The notes beneath the pieces are model-generated. The model saw only the letters and a program-made list of their open reading frames with translations, did no database searches and had not been told where the DNA came from. 64,000 nt of DNA from contig NZ_JAHWXP010000003.1 of NCBI RefSeq assembly GCF_019857185.1, forward strand, positions 525,501 through 589,500, read 5' to 3'. Position 1 is the stretch's first letter. Each line of letters starts with the position of its first letter. The DNA is from Alteriqipengyuania abyssalis. GTDB taxonomy: Bacteria; Pseudomonadota; Alphaproteobacteria; Sphingomonadales; Sphingomonadaceae. Of the stretch, positions 45,964-55,170 are shown one piece after another. Made by a program: the position numbers and the translations under genes.

Positions 45964-45970
45964 TATTATA
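45964..45970. promoter_or_regulatory. Palindromic TCCTATTATAGGA element between fliL and flgF
   Basis: A perfect inverted repeat gives TATAAT on the minus strand (62 bases before the fliL ATG) and TATTAT on the plus strand (68 bases before the flgF ATG). It is probably a shared, face-to-face pair of -10 boxes. Confidence 0.6.
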
Positions 45971-46037
45971 GGATCGTCACCCGGCAAGATTTGCCCAGTG
46001 GCGATTTTCGAAGCAGTTTTTTCGGAGCGGCAAGCCG

Positions 46038-46784
46038 ATGGATATTTCCTCATACGTTCTGCTCAGCCAGGAACAGGCGCTGAGGCGACGGATGGATATC
46101 GTCGCCAATAATCTGGCCAACACCTCGACCGTCGGCTTTCGCCGCGAACAGCCGATGTTCCGCGAATATGTGGAGCGCGCAGACGAGGCGATCATCGACG
46201 ATGCGAAGCCGACCTCTTTCGTGCTCGACTTTCGCGCGATTCACGACATGACGCCCGGCGCATTCCAGCCGACCGGCAATCCGCTCGACGTGATGATCGA
46301 GGGACCGGGCTATCTCGCGGTCGAACTGCCCGATGGCGCAGGCACCGCTTATACGCGGGCGGGCTTCGTCAGCATTCTGGAAACCGGCGAACTCGCCACC
46401 GCAGGCGGGCAACGCCTGCTCGACGAGGGCGGGCAGCCGATCATGGTACCCCCCGAAGAGGCCGGCCGCGTCTCAATCGCCGCCGATGGCAGCGTGATGG
46501 GCGCCGGTGGGCCGCTCGGCCGACTGGCGGTCACCGTGTTCGACGACGAGAGCGGCCTCGCCCCCACGGGCGACGGACTCTACTCGGGCGCGCAGGGCCG
46601 CGTGCTCCCTGCCGAGGAAACCAAGCTGCGTAGCGGCGGCGTCGAGGGATCGAACGTCCAGCCGATCGTGGAAACCACCGCGATGATCGACATCTTGCGC
46701 TCCTACCAGAACAGCGTGCGGATGACCGAAAGCCTGAACGACATGCGCAAGCGCGCGCTCGACCGGCTCGGCCGCGTCGGCTGA
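46038..46784 (+). CDS. flgF: Flagellar proximal rod protein FlgF
   Basis: A 248-aa rod subunit. The D0 motif is RRMDIVANNLANTSTVGFRR. The C-terminal SNVQPIVETTAMIDILRSYQ is typical. It is the first gene of flgF-flgG-flgA-flgH. Confidence 0.94.
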   Translation: MDISSYVLLSQEQALRRRMDIVANNLANTSTVGFRREQPMFREYVERADEAIIDDAKPTSFVLDFRAIHDMTPGAFQPTGNPLDVMIEGPGYLAVELPDGAGTAYTRAGFVSILETGELATAGGQRLLDEGGQPIMVPPEEAGRVSIAADGSVMGAGGPLGRLAVTVFDDESGLAPTGDGLYSGAQGRVLPAEETKLRSGGVEGSNVQPIVETTAMIDILRSYQNSVRMTESLNDMRKRALDRLGRVG

Positions 46785-46824
46785 TCGCCCTCACCCAGAT
46801 ATCATCGAAGAAGGATAGAAAATC

Positions 46825-47610
46825 ATGCGTTCGCTCTCGATCGCCGGCACCGGCATGCTTGCCCAGCAGACCAATGTCGACGTTATCTCCAACAACATCG
46901 CCAATATGAACACCACCGGGTTCAAGCGTCAGCGCGCCCAGTTCCAGGATCTGCTCTACCAGCAGGTCTCGCGCCCCGGTGCCTCTTCCGCCGGGCCCGA
47001 AGCGCGCGCGCCCACGGGCATTCAGATCGGCGCGGGCGTGCGCACCGGCGGCGTCTATCGCATCGCCGAACAGGGCGCGCTGGTGCAGACCGACAACCGC
47101 TTCGACCTGGCGATCCAGGGCCTCGGCTATTTCCAGGTCCAGATGCCGACCGGCGAGATCGGCTATACCCGCGACGGCACCTTCCAGCTGTCCGATCAGG
47201 GCGAGCTGGTCACCTCGCAGGGTCTCGTCGTGGAGCCGGGCATCACCATTCCGCAGGGCGCGGTCGATGTCGCGGTGTCGCGCACGGGCGAGGTCCAGAT
47301 CAAGATCGCCGGCGAGACCGAGATGCAGACCGTCGGCCAGATCGAACTCGCCACCTTCGTCAACGAGGCCGGGTTGGAAGCCAAGGGCGACAACCTGTTC
47401 CTCGCCACGGCAGCGTCTGGCGAGCCGACCATCGCAGCGCCGGGCGAACCCGGCTTCGGCAGCGTGGCACAGGGTTTCGTCGAAGCCTCCAACGTCAATC
47501 CGGTCGCGGAAATCACCGCGCTCATCACCGCGCAGCGCGCCTATGAGATGAACAGCCGGGTCGTGAAGACCGCCGACGAAATGCTCGGCACGACGAGCCA
47601 GCTGCGCTGA
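46825..47610 (+). CDS. flgG: Flagellar distal rod protein FlgG
   Basis: A 261-aa rod subunit. The N-terminus is MRSLSIAGTGMLAQQTNVDV with NNIANMNTTGFKR. IQIGAGVRTGGV is a FlgG hallmark, and the C-terminus is SNVNPVAEITALITAQRAYE. Its stop overlaps the flgA start. Confidence 0.96.
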   Translation: MRSLSIAGTGMLAQQTNVDVISNNIANMNTTGFKRQRAQFQDLLYQQVSRPGASSAGPEARAPTGIQIGAGVRTGGVYRIAEQGALVQTDNRFDLAIQGLGYFQVQMPTGEIGYTRDGTFQLSDQGELVTSQGLVVEPGITIPQGAVDVAVSRTGEVQIKIAGETEMQTVGQIELATFVNEAGLEAKGDNLFLATAASGEPTIAAPGEPGFGSVAQGFVEASNVNPVAEITALITAQRAYEMNSRVVKTADEMLGTTSQLR

Positions 47611-48080
47611 TGGCCCGGCGTTTCTTGCTCACCGCCCCGCTGCTCGCCGGGCTGGCGCTGCTGCCATGCGGCGCGCTCCATGCACAGAGCACGGGCGATG
47701 GCGTGGTGGCAGACGTTCTCACCCGCCCGATCCAGCGCGGCGACCTGCTGTCGGAGCGCGACTTCGCGCCCGAGGAAGTCACCGCCGCGCAGGCGCGGGG
47801 AAGCCTCGCCGCGCAGCAGGTGGCAGGCATGGAGGCGCGGCGCACGCTGCGCGCGGGAATGCCGGTGCGCGCGAGCGACCTCGCCGAACCGCGGCTCGTC
47901 AAGCGGGGCGAGACGGTCAAGATCAGCGTGCGCGAAGGCGCGTTGACGATCACCGCCATGGGCCGCGCGCTGGCCGATGCCGCGCTGGGCGAGCAGGTGC
48001 GCGTCTTCAGCGAAGCCACCAACCAGACGCTTCAGGGTGTCGTCGAAGGCGCGGGCACTGTTCGTGTGCTCGCCCCCTGA
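47610..48080 (+). CDS. flgA: Flagellar P-ring assembly protein FlgA
   Basis: A 156-aa periplasmic chaperone of the P ring, with a signal peptide (MARRFLLTAPLLAGLALLPC). The SAF-type C-terminal domain is recognisable: LTRPIQRGDLLSERDFA, RTLRAGMPVRASDLAEPRLV, LGEQVRVFSEATNQTLQGVV. It is shorter than enteric FlgA (about 200 aa) because the N-terminal domain is missing, as in other alphaproteobacteria. ATG at 47610 overlaps the flgG stop by one base. Confidence 0.9.
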   Translation: MARRFLLTAPLLAGLALLPCGALHAQSTGDGVVADVLTRPIQRGDLLSERDFAPEEVTAAQARGSLAAQQVAGMEARRTLRAGMPVRASDLAEPRLVKRGETVKISVREGALTITAMGRALADAALGEQVRVFSEATNQTLQGVVEGAGTVRVLAP

Positions 48081-48102
48081 GCCACAAGCCAAGGAAACTC
48101 AG

Positions 48103-48864
48103 ATGAAAAAAGTCGTTACGATCGCCGTTACGGCGTCGCTGCTGTCGGGTTGCGGCACGATCGATCGCCTCAAGAATGTCGGCAAGGCACCGTCCATGTC
48201 GCCGGTAGAGGCCTACACCACCCCTGCTTACGAGCCGTCCATCGCAAGCACGGACCCAGTCCGGATGCGTGGAACCGTGCCGACCGCGCCCGCTCCGCAA
48301 GCTCCTGCCCAAGCTCAGGCCCCCAACGCCTCGCTGTTTCGCGCCGGCGCTGGGGAACTGTTTCAGGATCAGCGCGCCTCGCGCGTGGGCGACATCCTGA
48401 CGGTCGAGATCAACATCGCCGACAAGGCCGAGTTCGGCAATTCGACCTCTCGCTCGCGTAGTGGCTCGGAAAGCATGGGCATCGGCGCACTGCTCGGCCT
48501 GCAGGACCTGCTCCCGGGCAATCCTGCCCAGGCGGTCGACGCGACGTCGAACTCGGCCTCGGGCGGACAGGGGCGCACCACCCGCAGCGAGACGATCAAC
48601 ATGACGATGGCGGCGATCGTCACCGATGTGCTGCCCAACGGCAATCTGGTGATCCGCGGGCGTCAGGAGATGCGCGTCAATTTCGAGCTGCGCGAACTGA
48701 TCGTGACCGGCATCGTGCGGCCGCAGGACATCGCCAAGGGCAACACGATCCAGCACGGCAAGATCGCCGAGGCGCGGATCAGCTACGGCGGTCGCGGCCA
48801 GCTGACCGACGTGCAGCAGGCGCGCTGGGGCCAGCAGATCTACGAAGCGCTGTTCCCGTTCTGA
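48103..48864 (+). CDS. flgH: Flagellar L-ring lipoprotein FlgH
   Basis: A 253-aa outer-membrane ring protein. The lipobox is LLSGC, with Cys17. FQDQRASRVGDILTVEINIA, VLPNGNLVIRGRQEMRVNFE and the C-terminal YGGRGQLTDVQQARWGQQIY are typical. ATG at 48103 follows aagga and begins the signal peptide. FlgI, which usually follows, is absent. Confidence 0.95.
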   Translation: MKKVVTIAVTASLLSGCGTIDRLKNVGKAPSMSPVEAYTTPAYEPSIASTDPVRMRGTVPTAPAPQAPAQAQAPNASLFRAGAGELFQDQRASRVGDILTVEINIADKAEFGNSTSRSRSGSESMGIGALLGLQDLLPGNPAQAVDATSNSASGGQGRTTRSETINMTMAAIVTDVLPNGNLVIRGRQEMRVNFELRELIVTGIVRPQDIAKGNTIQHGKIAEARISYGGRGQLTDVQQARWGQQIYEALFPF

Positions 48865-49028
48865 TACGGCTTCGCGGAACGGCAAAAATATCTACCGATC
48901 CGTTTGGGATGGAGTGCCGTTTCTTTCCAGAATGAAAGGCGCACCGAAGCTTTTTGTCGGGCGTCGTGGCCAGCGCCTCTGGCCCGGACCGCAGAATGCG
49001 GTTCGCCTATCCAAGAAGGAAATGAAAA
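48865..49028 (+). promoter_or_regulatory. Flagellin promoter and leader
   Basis: The 164 bases between flgH and flagellin include a cggcaaaaatatctaccgatcc patch (48890-48911) and a possible stem cgcagaatgcg near 48990. No TATAAT element is seen here, unlike before most other flagellar operons. FlbT would be expected to bind this leader. Confidence 0.4.
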
Positions 49029-49856
49029 ATGGCGTTCTCAGTCAATACCAATGTCGGCGCGATGGCGGCCCTGCAGAGCCTGAACCAGACCAACAAGGGT
49101 CTGTCGCAGGTTCAGAGCCGTATCAACACCGGCCTGAACGTCGCATCGACCAAGGACGATTCGGCATCGTTCACGATTGCGCAGTCTCTCCGCGGCGACG
49201 TGGGTGGTCTCTCGGCGGTCAATTCCTCGCTCAACCGGGCGAAGAGCACCGTCGACGTAGCGGTTTCGGGCGCGGAGCAGATCTCCGACGTCCTCAACCA
49301 GATGAAGGCAAAGGCCATTCAGGCGTCGGATGACGGCCTGGATGCTGAAAGCCGTACCGCGATCAACGCCGACTACACGGCCCTGAAGGAGCAGATCACC
49401 ACGATCATCGCTTCGTCGGAGTTCAACGGCACGAACCTGCTGAAGGATGACGCAACCTCGACCGGTAAGGTTTCCGCGCTGCAGTCGCTCGATACCACGA
49501 GCACGATCGGCGTGGCCAACCAGGCCTTCGAAACCAACGTCACCACCGCCCTTGGCACCGGTCTCGGCACCAAAGCCGATGCCGATACTGCACTGACCGA
49601 AATCGCCACCGTGACCTCCACGGTGACGTCGACGCTGAGCACTCTGGGTTCGGCTTCGCGCAAGATCGAAGGGCAGCTGTCGTTCAACAGCAAGCTGTCC
49701 GACGTGATCGAGAGCGGTATCGGCAACCTCGTCGATGCCGATCTGGCCAAGGAATCGGCCAAGCTGCAGGCCCTGCAGGTCAAGCAGCAGCTGGGTGTCC
49801 AGGCTCTGTCGATCGCCAACCAGGCGCCGCAGACGATCACTTCGCTCTTCCGTTAA
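49029..49856 (+). CDS. fliC: Flagellin
   Basis: A 275-aa filament subunit, of the short alphaproteobacterial type with conserved D0/D1 and almost no variable D2/D3. N-terminus: FSVNTNVGAMAALQSLNQTN, with RINTGLNVASTKDDSASFTI. C-terminus: KLQALQVKQQLGVQALSIAN, with PQTITSLFR. ATG at 49029 has an aagga 10-12 bases upstream. It is followed by a strong terminator. Only one flagellin gene is in the window. Confidence 0.96.
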   Translation: MAFSVNTNVGAMAALQSLNQTNKGLSQVQSRINTGLNVASTKDDSASFTIAQSLRGDVGGLSAVNSSLNRAKSTVDVAVSGAEQISDVLNQMKAKAIQASDDGLDAESRTAINADYTALKEQITTIIASSEFNGTNLLKDDATSTGKVSALQSLDTTSTIGVANQAFETNVTTALGTGLGTKADADTALTEIATVTSTVTSTLSTLGSASRKIEGQLSFNSKLSDVIESGIGNLVDADLAKESAKLQALQVKQQLGVQALSIANQAPQTITSLFR

Positions 49857-49898
49857 TCGGTCGACGAAGTCCTTCCCCTTCCGGGGGGAAGGCCACCT

Positions 49899-49930
49899 GG
49901 GGCCGGGCGCAAGTCCGGCCCCTTTTGTTT
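49899..49930 (+). terminator. Rho-independent terminator after flagellin
   Basis: The stem ggggccgg / ccggcccc with loop gcgcaagt is followed by tttt. A second hairpin (ccttccccttccggggggaagg, 49871-49892) precedes it. Confidence 0.85.
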
Positions 49931-50007
49931 TCCCGTCGCGCGATGCATGAAGCGCCGCCGACGCTGCCGATTGCAGCAGCATCAACAGCAGGCAGGTATC
50001 ACACCCG

Positions 50008-50421
50008 GTGGCAACGAATTTTCCCCGCGTCCGCGAAATTTCCGATCCCTACGGCGAGGTCCTGCGGATCAGCGTAGAACCCCATCCCGGCGGCGCGCTG
50101 GTCCTGATAGATCGCCCGAACGCGCAAGGCTCAGGCAAGATCATGCTCGATGCCTACGGCGCGGATATCCTGCTCGGCTACATCATGTCCGCCAGGCTCG
50201 CCGTGCCCGGGACCATGCCCGAAGAAGAAATCGGCGGTGCCTTCCCGACCCGTTTCCAGCTGGAGCCTGGGCCGGACGCTGCGGTCATTATCGACCAGCT
50301 CAACGATGAACCTGCGCTCATGATCCTGGCCGCGTTGTGGGACCGGGTGTACGCCGAATTGTGCATCGTCTGCGCGCATGCGCGCGAGCTCGGCCGGGGG
50401 CGGCAGTCCTATCTGCACTGA
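50008..50421 (+). CDS. Unknown protein downstream of flagellin
   Basis: A 137-aa soluble protein with a GTG start. Its codon use has the strong third-position GC of neighbouring genes, supporting this frame over an overlapping 120-aa one. Visible parts: a beta-rich N-terminus (SDPYGEVLRISVEPHPGGAL) and a helical end (LMILAALWDRVYAELCIVCA). I recognise no domain. Its place between flagellin and flgD suggests a flagellar role. Confidence 0.6.
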   Translation: MATNFPRVREISDPYGEVLRISVEPHPGGALVLIDRPNAQGSGKIMLDAYGADILLGYIMSARLAVPGTMPEEEIGGAFPTRFQLEPGPDAAVIIDQLNDEPALMILAALWDRVYAELCIVCAHARELGRGRQSYLH

Positions 50422-50770
50422 GCCTTCCACCGGCGGCAGGGAGGTCTCACGGACCGGTCTGTTCGTGCAGGTATCGCGGGGGAGGCGAACGCCCGGACCG
50501 CCTCAGCGCAGGAACGCCGGGCTATCGGGCTCAACCATCGCCGATCGCAGACGATTATCGCCTCGCAACCCTATGATGTTCAGGACTGTGCGGGGATGCA
50601 GGCCGGCTGGGCTTCCGGGGCGGGCGAGAGACGAGAACCATGTCTATCGACCCTGGGGAGGGGGAAGAGTGCCCCGGAAGTCCGACCTGGCAGCTTGAGA
50701 CTGGGAAACTGCCGGCCTGATTTGATTATAGAGGATTTGCAGGCGCAAGCGGGCGCCGGCCGAACAATTC
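50422..50770. other. Gene-poor region between unknown gene and flgD, with a lone TATAAT element
   Basis: The 349 bases carry no convincing gene. One 26-codon frame on the plus strand (50640-50720, MSIDPGEGEECPGSPTWQLE...) lacks a ribosome site. On the minus strand, cctcTATAATcaaatc (50725-50730) matches the other flagellar elements, but it points away from flgD into this empty stretch. Confidence 0.5.
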
Positions 50771-51433
50771 TTAACCCGCGACCACGCGGGCCAGCACCGT
50801 GGAGGGGAAGTTCAGGCCGTTGATGCCCAGCAACACCGCCCCATTGCGCGTGACGACCTCGTCGATGATGCCCGTGCTGCGAATGTCGACGGGCACTTCC
50901 TGCCCTGCTGCGTCCACACCGCTGAGCGCGAGAGTATAGGCACCCTCCGCCGCCGTATCACCCGAGGCGAGCGAACCGTCCCAGACGAAGCTGCCTGCGG
51001 TCGCCGGATCCAGTTCGCGCGTCTCGACCACCCGCCCGCGTGCATCGGTAATGGTCGCGGTCAGGCTCTGGATCGGGCGATCGGCGGACCAGGCCCACTG
51101 CGCAGGCGCGTCGGCGGAGAGGCCGGCGGTGCTGCTGTCGAGCTCGGCGCGCTGCCCCAGGAAGTTCGCCGACTGGGCGAGATCCTGCGTCGACAGCGCA
51201 GAGAGGATGTCCTTCAGCGCGGCAGTCTGCTGGATCGACTGCTCGACCTGCGAATACTGCGTCAGCTGCTGGGTATATTCGGAGGTTTCCATCGGATCGA
51301 GCGGATCCTGGTTCTGCATCTGCGTGGTCAGCAGCTTCAGGAACATGTCGAAATTGGCGTTGAGCTCGGCTCCCGCCGCACCGCCGGCGCCATTGCCCGG
51401 CACGCCGGACGTCATCGAGGAAATTACTGTCAT
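50771..51433 (-). CDS. flgD: Flagellar hook assembly (cap) protein FlgD
   Basis: A 220-aa hook-cap scaffold. The N-terminal FDMFLKLLTTQMQNQDPLDP with METSEYTQQLTQYSQVEQ is diagnostic. A Tudor/FnIII-like C-terminal domain follows. The gene is 10 bases downstream of fliK. Confidence 0.94.
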   Translation of the reverse strand: MTVISSMTSGVPGNGAGGAAGAELNANFDMFLKLLTTQMQNQDPLDPMETSEYTQQLTQYSQVEQSIQQTAALKDILSALSTQDLAQSANFLGQRAELDSSTAGLSADAPAQWAWSADRPIQSLTATITDARGRVVETRELDPATAGSFVWDGSLASGDTAAEGAYTLALSGVDAAGQEVPVDIRSTGIIDEVVTRNGAVLLGINGLNFPSTVLARVVAG

Positions 51434-51443
51434 GTCTTGGTCC

Positions 51444-52985
51444 TCAAGCGAAGAGATCTAGGCTTCCGCTACCGAGGCGCTTCGCGCGCGCTGGCTGCGC
51501 GCCGTCATCGCCCTCGGCTTCGGATTGTGCGGTGTTCGCACCGGAATGAGCTTCGGGGCGGTTCTGCTGGCCCTGCTGGTCGCCACGGCCCTGGCTGCGC
51601 GCCTCGAACTGGAAGGATTGGCCATCGGTGCGCACGCCAGCATCGCCCAGCGCACGGGCGAGATCGCCACTATCGCGCCGCAGCATATCCAGCGCCGCGG
51701 CGCTCTCTGCGGTCACATGCGCGCGCATCGTGCCCTTGTCGTCAAACTGCAGGCGGATGTGAATCTCGCCCATTTCCGCCGGATCGAGGCGGATGGTGAG
51801 GCTGTCGCGACCATCGCGGGTGTGCCGTGCGATTTCGACGCCAAGCTCACGCCCGATCTCGCCCGGCCGGGCAGAGACGGTCCCGGGCACCGATCCCGCG
51901 TGCTTGACCGTGTCGACAGCCGGCTTGGCAGGGTCGAGGCGTGCCTGGGTGAGCATATCGGCCGCGCCATCCCCGCCTTCACTTGCAGAGGCAGCGGCAT
52001 CTGCGCCATTGTCTTTGACGAGCTGGGCAAAGTCGCGGGCGCTGCCGTTGTCAGATGCCTGCGCCGCCGTGGAGCGCGGCGCAGCGGCATCGGGTGCCTG
52101 GCGAGCGTCACGAGCGGACACCGAAATCTTGCTGTCGTCCTGAGCAATACCGTCCGCCGTGGGTTCATCCGAAACCACAGAAGGCTGCCGCGTAGGGGGC
52201 GCAGGGACGGCCTCGACCACGCCATCTGCGGGCATAGCCACAACGACCCCATCCGCCGTCTCCGGCATATCATCCGCGCTTGGGACGACGTCGGGATCGC
52301 TTTCGGGCTGATCGACCGGCACAGGGCCAGCATCCGTCTGAACGGGCGCTTGTTCGATCGCGCTGTCGGCATTTTCACCGACGGGCGTGGCGGGCTGTTC
52401 GAGAGCCTGCTCGGGCGTTGCCTGCACGATCGGTTGCGCAATCGGTTGCGCGGTCGGCTGCGAGATCGGATCTGGGCGAGCTGGGTTGGGCTGCGAGACG
52501 GACTCCGCATCGAGCACCTGTTCATCCGGCGCAGTCGCGGGGCTGTCCCCCTCGGCCTGGACGCCCGACAATGTCGGCAAGCCCTCGCCCTCTCCGGAAG
52601 GCTGGAGATCGGCAAGCTGGGCGGCGTTCTGCGCGGGATTATTGCTGAGTGGCACATCGACGGGCTGGCCAGCCACGTCGGCCGCGACAGTGGTCGCCAC
52701 CGGCGGCATCGCGGGATCGGGCATCAAGGCCTGGCCCGCCATGCCGGACGCAGCGGCGAGCTGGTCCGGGATCATCCCGGGGCGCGCGAGCTGCTGGCTA
52801 CCGTCGAGGATCATGCCCGGCATGTTGCGCAGGCCTGCAAATCCGGTGGTCTGCGTTGCCTGCTGCGAACAAGGCGCAGTCAGCAATGCCGCGAAGGAGG
52901 GGCCTTGCGAAGGGAATGGGGTGGCGCCCCCAGACAATCCAGAAGGGGAGCTGTTGCCGGGAACAAGCGAGAGGAGTTGGGTCAT
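51444..52985 (-). CDS. fliK: Flagellar hook-length control protein FliK
   Basis: A 513-aa secreted molecular ruler. The first about 380 residues are low-complexity, rich in Pro/Ala/Gln/Asp. The C-terminal Flg_hook domain reads LTIRLDPAEMGEIHIRLQFD, with VTAESAAALDMLRRDSGDLA. ATG at 52985 is 33 bases from a TATAAT element. It is co-transcribed with flgD. Confidence 0.9.
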   Translation of the reverse strand: MTQLLSLVPGNSSPSGLSGGATPFPSQGPSFAALLTAPCSQQATQTTGFAGLRNMPGMILDGSQQLARPGMIPDQLAAASGMAGQALMPDPAMPPVATTVAADVAGQPVDVPLSNNPAQNAAQLADLQPSGEGEGLPTLSGVQAEGDSPATAPDEQVLDAESVSQPNPARPDPISQPTAQPIAQPIVQATPEQALEQPATPVGENADSAIEQAPVQTDAGPVPVDQPESDPDVVPSADDMPETADGVVVAMPADGVVEAVPAPPTRQPSVVSDEPTADGIAQDDSKISVSARDARQAPDAAAPRSTAAQASDNGSARDFAQLVKDNGADAAASASEGGDGAADMLTQARLDPAKPAVDTVKHAGSVPGTVSARPGEIGRELGVEIARHTRDGRDSLTIRLDPAEMGEIHIRLQFDDKGTMRAHVTAESAAALDMLRRDSGDLARALGDAGVRTDGQSFQFEARSQGRGDQQGQQNRPEAHSGANTAQSEAEGDDGAQPARAKRLGSGSLDLFA

Positions 52986-53017
52986 GCGGTCCTTTCGCCC
53001 GGGGGGCGCCTAAGAGC

Positions 53018-53023
53018 ATTATA
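53018..53023 (-). promoter_or_regulatory. TATAAT element upstream of fliK-flgD
   Basis: Minus strand: tcttccTATAATgctcttagg, 33 bases before the fliK ATG and just after the flhA stop. No -35 hexamer is visible. Confidence 0.6.
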
Positions 53024-53038
53024 GGAAGATGAAAGAGT

Positions 53039-55144
53039 TCAGGGCGCTTCGAGCACATTTTGTTGACCGATGCTGCCAACCGAGCGAACCCGGGTGCGCG
53101 GATGGATCTCGTTTTGCGAGAGAACCACGGTCGCCGGGCGCACCCGTTCGATGATCGAGCGCACGAACGGGCGGATCGACGGGCTGACCAGAAGGCACGG
53201 AATCTCGTTCCTCGCGGCCAGCGTGTCGTAGAGTTCACGCACCTGGGTGATGAAGCGCTGCAGGTTCGAGGGCGCCATCGCGAGGTGACGTTCGTCCCCC
53301 TCCCCGATGATGCTTTCGGCAAACTGCTGGTCCCAGTCGGGCGACAGGGTCAGGATCGGGATGTAGCCGTCGCGGGTCTGCTGGGCAGATATCTGCCGGG
53401 CCAGCCGGGCGCGGACGTGCTCGGTGATCTGGGTCAGGTTCTGCGTCAGCGGAGCGGTTTCCGCGATCGCTTCCAGAATGGTCGCCATGTCGCGCACGGA
53501 AACCCCTTCGGCGAGCAGGTTCTGCAGGATCCGCTGAATGCCCGAAATGCTGATCTTCGCAGGCACCAGATCGGCGACCAGTTTCTCCGCGTCGGTATGC
53601 ACCTCGTTCAGCAGTTTCTGCGTTTCGGTGTAGGACAGAAGCTCGGCGATATTATCCTTCACCAGTTCCGCCAGATGGGTGGTGACGATGGTGCCGCAAT
53701 CGACCACGGTCAGATTGCGCAGGCCCGCTTCGTCGCGCAGTTCGCGATCGATCCACAGCGCGGGCAAGCCGAAGACCGGCTCCTGCGCAGGATCGCCCGG
53801 CAGGCCGACATCGCCGCCGCCCGGGTTGATGACCATCAGCTTGTCGAGCCGCAGCTCGCCCGCCGCGACCTCGGTCTCGCGGATGAAGACGCGATAGTCG
53901 TGCGCGCCCAGCCCCATATTGTCGATGATCCGCACCGCAGGCAGCACGAAACCGTAATCGGTCGCCATCTGGCGGCGCAGCGCGCGCACCTGATCGTCGA
54001 GCCGCGGCTCGGCCGCCGAGCCCTTGATGATCGGCAGCAGGCCATAGCCCAGCTCCACCCGCACCGCGTCGATCGCGATGGTATTGGCAATGGGTTCCTC
54101 GGTTTCGGCCGAAGCGATCTCGGCCTGCGCCTTCTCGGCCTGTTCGTGCGCAAGCTGCTGCTTGTGCTTGCGGCTGGCCCACCAGCCGTAATAGCCGCTG
54201 GCTGCGGACACGAAAGCGAAGGGCAGGAAGGGGAAACCGGACAGCAGCGCGAACGCCCCCATCAGCACGGACACCATGGCGAACGCCTTGGGATAACGGC
54301 CCAGCTGTTCGCCCAGCGCATTGCCGGTCTTGCCCGACATGCCGCCCTTGGAGACGAGCAGACCCGCAGCGGTCGAGACGATCAGCGCCGGAATCTGGCT
54401 GACCAGACCATCGCCCACTGTCAGCAGGGTATAGGTGGTAACCGCTTCGCCGAACTCGACGCCGTGGATCGCCACACCGACGATCAGCCCGACGATCACG
54501 TTGATCGCGGTGATCAGCAGCCCGGCGATCGCATCGCCCTTCACGAACTTGGAGGCACCGTCCATCGCGCCGAAGAAGCCGCTTTCGGCCTCCAGTTCCT
54601 TGCGCCGCTCCCGCGCCTGTTCTTCGCTGATCATCCCCGCGCCCAGATCGGCGTCGATCGCCATCTGCTTGCCCGGCATCGCATCGAGGCTGAAGCGCGC
54701 GGCGACTTCCGCGATGCGCCCGGCACCCTTGGTGATGACGACGAAGTTGATCACCACCAGGATGATGAAGATGGTCAGACCGATCACGGTCTCGCCGCCG
54801 ATCAGGAACTGTCCGAAGGCGCCGATGACGCCGCCTGCCGCCTGCGGCCCCTCGTGGCCGTGACCCAGGATCAGCCGGGTGGACGCGAGGTTCAGGCCCA
54901 GCCGCAGCATGGTCGCGATCAGCAGGATCGTCGGGAATGCCGAAAGCTGCAGCGGCTTCTCGATGAACAGCGAGGTCATCAGGATCATCACCGACAGCGT
55001 GATCGAGATTGCGAGCCCGAAATCGAGCAGCCAGGCGGGCATCGGCAGGATCAGCATCGCGATGATGCCGATCACGCCGATCGCCAGCGCGAGGTCGCGG
55101 TTGGCGCCGATGCGTTCGAGGAAACTGGTCAGATTCTGCGGCAT
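53039..55144 (-). CDS. flhA: Flagellar export gate protein FlhA
   Basis: A 701-aa protein. The N-terminal half has about eight TM helices, with the FHIPEP-family signature GRIAEVAARFSLDAMPGKQM. The C-terminal cytosolic ring domain (from about residue 350) has the PALWIDRELRD block and ends in QNEIHPRTRVRSVG. The length is as expected. It is 26 bases after the FlbD-like gene. Confidence 0.96.
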   Translation of the reverse strand: MPQNLTSFLERIGANRDLALAIGVIGIIAMLILPMPAWLLDFGLAISITLSVMILMTSLFIEKPLQLSAFPTILLIATMLRLGLNLASTRLILGHGHEGPQAAGGVIGAFGQFLIGGETVIGLTIFIILVVINFVVITKGAGRIAEVAARFSLDAMPGKQMAIDADLGAGMISEEQARERRKELEAESGFFGAMDGASKFVKGDAIAGLLITAINVIVGLIVGVAIHGVEFGEAVTTYTLLTVGDGLVSQIPALIVSTAAGLLVSKGGMSGKTGNALGEQLGRYPKAFAMVSVLMGAFALLSGFPFLPFAFVSAASGYYGWWASRKHKQQLAHEQAEKAQAEIASAETEEPIANTIAIDAVRVELGYGLLPIIKGSAAEPRLDDQVRALRRQMATDYGFVLPAVRIIDNMGLGAHDYRVFIRETEVAAGELRLDKLMVINPGGGDVGLPGDPAQEPVFGLPALWIDRELRDEAGLRNLTVVDCGTIVTTHLAELVKDNIAELLSYTETQKLLNEVHTDAEKLVADLVPAKISISGIQRILQNLLAEGVSVRDMATILEAIAETAPLTQNLTQITEHVRARLARQISAQQTRDGYIPILTLSPDWDQQFAESIIGEGDERHLAMAPSNLQRFITQVRELYDTLAARNEIPCLLVSPSIRPFVRSIIERVRPATVVLSQNEIHPRTRVRSVGSIGQQNVLEAP

Positions 55145-55170
55145 GAAACGGGCGACCTGTTACGAGGACA

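Noticed and set aside
49947-50309. 120-codon frame overlapping the unknown gene after flagellin
   Set aside because: Its codon positions do not show the GC3 bias; the 137-codon frame does.
50640-50720. 26-codon frame MSIDPGEGEECPGSPTWQLE...
   Set aside because: No Shine-Dalgarno, no homology, and it ends at an unrelated promoter-like box.
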